The notes beneath the pieces are model-generated. The model saw nothing but the letters and a program-made list of their open reading frames with translations, ran no database searches and had not been told where the DNA came from. Positions 62,305-64,000 of a DNA stretch of 64,000 nucleotides are shown piece after piece. This DNA comes from Vicinamibacterales bacterium (GTDB taxonomy: Bacteria; Acidobacteriota; Vicinamibacteria; Vicinamibacterales; SCN-69-37). How positions within the stretch are numbered: position 1 is the stretch's first letter; the number at the start of each line of letters is the position of its first letter. The stretch spans positions 62,001 to 126,000 of the forward strand of contig JAURFE010000002.1 of NCBI GenBank assembly GCA_030827135.1, in the 5' to 3' direction. A program made the position numbers and the translations under genes.

Positions 62305-63873
62305 TTAGATGCTCAGCCGCGCCGTGCCCGGCTTCCGCGACAGCGAAAGCTCGAACAGGGTCCGCGACGCGAACACGGCGGTGAACACGTTGGAAATGAG
62401 ACCGAAAAACAGCGTGGTGGCAAAGCCGCGCACGGGGCCGGTGCCGAACTGGAAGAGGAACGCAGCCGCGATCAGCGACGCGATGTGCGTGTCAAGAATC
62501 GTCACGAACACGCGATCAAAACCGGCCGCGACGGCCTGCCGCGCACCTTTGCCGTTGGCGAGTTCCTCACGAATGCGCTCAAAGATGAGGACGTTCGAGT
62601 CCACACCCATGCCGATGGTGAGGATGAAGCCGGCGATGCCGGGCAGCGTCAATACGGCACCGACATAGGCCATGAAGCCGAGCAGAATCATCAGGTTGAG
62701 CGAAATGGTGATGACGGCATTGATGCCGGCGAGTTTGTAATACGCGAGCATGAACAACGCCACCAGCACCAGGCCGGCCAGGGAGGCCTGCACGCCGGCG
62801 TCGATCGAATCCTGTCCCAGGCTCGGACCGACGGACTGTTCATACTGCGGCGTGAGCGACGCGGGCAACGCGCCCGACCGCAACACCATCGAGAGGTCCG
62901 TGACTTCGCGCTGCGTGAAGGTGCCCGTGATCTGGCCTTCGTTGGAGATGCGGCCTTCGATGACCGGCGCGGACTCGACGCGATTGTCGAGAATGATCGC
63001 CAGCTGGCGGCCGATGTTGCTGCCCGTGATATCCCCAAACCGGCCCGCGGCCTGACTGTTGAGCGTAAAGCTCACCGCCGGCTGATTGAAGCCATCCACG
63101 GTGGCACGTGCGGTGCGCAGATCGTTGCCGGTCACCGCGGCGAGGCGGCGCACCAGATAGAAGGACGGCACACCGGGCTGACCGGCCGCTGACGCCGACA
63201 GGCCGGGCACGACCTCCATGTCCGGTGGAATCTGTCCACCGGTCGCCTGCAGCAACGTCGCCTGATCGGGGGCCGGCCCCTGTTCGACCAGCTTCAGCTC
63301 GAGCAACGCGGTCCGGCCAATCATCTCCTTCGCCCGAGGAATATCGCTCACGCCCGGCAACACGACGACGACCTGGTTGCCCGCATCCCCGTAGGGCGCG
63401 ACGATGGGTTCGGATACGCCGAGTTCGTTGACGCGGCGGTCGATCGTCTGGATGGCCTGCGCGACGGCTTCGCGTCGCCGATCCACCGCGACGTTCGGCT
63501 TCATCCGGAAGGTGTACGACCCACCCACCCCGGCTTCCCGGTCGAAGGTCAGCCCGATCTGGTCCTGCGCCAGCTGGCGAAACTGGGCGTCCCGATCCGG
63601 CGCGACACCTTCCACGACAAAAGTCGTCAGGTCCTGCGGACGCACGCTCGTCGTCGTGACACCGGCGGCGGCGAGCGACTCCTGCAACTGGGCGGCCGTG
63701 GTTTCGGTTTCGTACGTCAACGCCTCCTCGGTGTTGACGCGCAGCACCATGTGGATGCCGCCCTGAAGGTCCAACCCCAGCTTCAGACGGTCCTCGGGAG
63801 GATAAAACGCAGCGACGGCCAGCGCGGCCGTGGCAATGATGGCGACAACTTTCCAACGAAGGTTCTTATACAT
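62305..63873 (-). CDS. secD: protein translocase subunit SecD
   Basis: 522 residues. N terminus NLRWKVVAIIATAALAVAAFYPP, then LGLDLQGGIHMVLRV, a periplasmic P1 domain and six transmembrane helices with ILTIGMGVDSNVLIFERIREEL. Together with SecF and YajC it forms the accessory part of the Sec translocon. The yajC-secD-secF order is canonical. Confidence 0.96.
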   Translation of the reverse strand: MYKNLRWKVVAIIATAALAVAAFYPPEDRLKLGLDLQGGIHMVLRVNTEEALTYETETTAAQLQESLAAAGVTTTSVRPQDLTTFVVEGVAPDRDAQFRQLAQDQIGLTFDREAGVGGSYTFRMKPNVAVDRRREAVAQAIQTIDRRVNELGVSEPIVAPYGDAGNQVVVVLPGVSDIPRAKEMIGRTALLELKLVEQGPAPDQATLLQATGGQIPPDMEVVPGLSASAAGQPGVPSFYLVRRLAAVTGNDLRTARATVDGFNQPAVSFTLNSQAAGRFGDITGSNIGRQLAIILDNRVESAPVIEGRISNEGQITGTFTQREVTDLSMVLRSGALPASLTPQYEQSVGPSLGQDSIDAGVQASLAGLVLVALFMLAYYKLAGINAVITISLNLMILLGFMAYVGAVLTLPGIAGFILTIGMGVDSNVLIFERIREELANGKGARQAVAAGFDRVFVTILDTHIASLIAAAFLFQFGTGPVRGFATTLFFGLISNVFTAVFASRTLFELSLSRKPGTARLSI

Positions 63874-63875
63874 GG

Positions 63876-64000
63876 TTAAAGACCGCCGGATTCCTTGACG
63901 ACCGGCTCCTGCCCCTGATAGCCGCCGACCGCGGCGCGCGCCACTTCGATGCGCACCTTGTCGGCAATCTGAATCTGCACCGACGCATCGGTCAGCTTCG
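63876..64000 (-). CDS. yajC: YajC, C-terminal end (cut by window edge)
   Basis: The last 41 residues are visible: KLTDASVQIQIADKVRIEVARAAVGG, then the tail GQEPVVKESGGL and a TAA. The IADKVRIEVARAAV block is the YajC pattern, and the position ahead of secD fits. The N-terminal transmembrane part is outside the window. Confidence 0.85.
   Translation of the reverse strand, partial: KLTDASVQIQIADKVRIEVARAAVGGYQGQEPVVKESGGL

Overview
The window is 64 kb of high-GC bacterial chromosome, densely packed with genes, many of which overlap by ATGA or GTGA junctions. No phage, plasmid, transposase, rRNA or CRISPR array was seen. The gene set is mostly housekeeping: sec translocon, undecaprenyl phosphatase, Lon, RelA/SpoT, IleS, RF1/PrmC, LspA/Lgt, fumarase and pyruvate kinase. 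A planctomycete-type PSCyt1 cytochrome, M16 peptidase pairs, an AddAB-type nuclease and a TonB-ExbB-ExbD-ExbD operon point to an Acidobacteriota member, perhaps class Vicinamibacteria. That placement is inference from style of gene content, not from a marker phylogeny.

Layout. 0-9 kb: c-type cytochromes, an SRPBCC protein, a pyk-nhaA pair, a DsbA-like thioredoxin, an alcohol dehydrogenase, and an amidase-rhodanese-mannosyltransferase run. 9-22.6 kb: one long leftward block with a zinc-type reductase, two M16 peptidases, Mrp, small membrane proteins, a zinc-ribbon protein, AddA-like and AddB-like helicase/nuclease subunits and a secreted coiled-coil protein. 22.6-25.5 kb: a divergent switch with DnaA-box-like words, then L-asparaginase, tRNA-Ala(GGC), a cold-shock protein, a YdcF protein and tRNA-Sec. 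25.5-29 kb: a compact leftward operon made of an A-type Fe-S carrier, a Fur regulator fused to a ferritin/rubrerythrin-like diiron domain, a PHP phosphoesterase, a degenerate ABC ATPase and a HAD phosphatase. 29-40.5 kb: central metabolism (aldehyde dehydrogenase, phosphoglucose isomerase, fumarase), prenyl synthase, an AlkP-like membrane protein, a scar holding two truncated glycosyltransferases, BioY, ThiD and PepP. 40.5-50 kb: moaE-moaD-prfA-prmC-hit, then ileS-lspA-lgt-rluD-nudix. 50-57 kb: Lon, a DksA-type protein, L28, RidA, RelA/SpoT and a TPR lipoprotein. 57-64 kb: the TonB operon, with its own consensus promoter and strong terminator, then DUF502, uppP, secF, secD and yajC (cut by the edge).

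The most unusual items are: the iron/redox operon with the Fur-ferritin fusion; a family of small palindromic repeats whose loop is conserved while the stem changes in a compensated way, one copy of which is translated inside the AddA-like protein; the tRNA-Sec gene, which implies a selenoprotein pathway although no selenoprotein or selA/selB lies in the window; the truncated convergent glycosyltransferase pair near 37.3 kb; and a structured, lower-GC intergenic stretch upstream of rpmB. Several genes have a -10-like hexamer only 6-8 nt before the start codon, which suggests leaderless transcripts.
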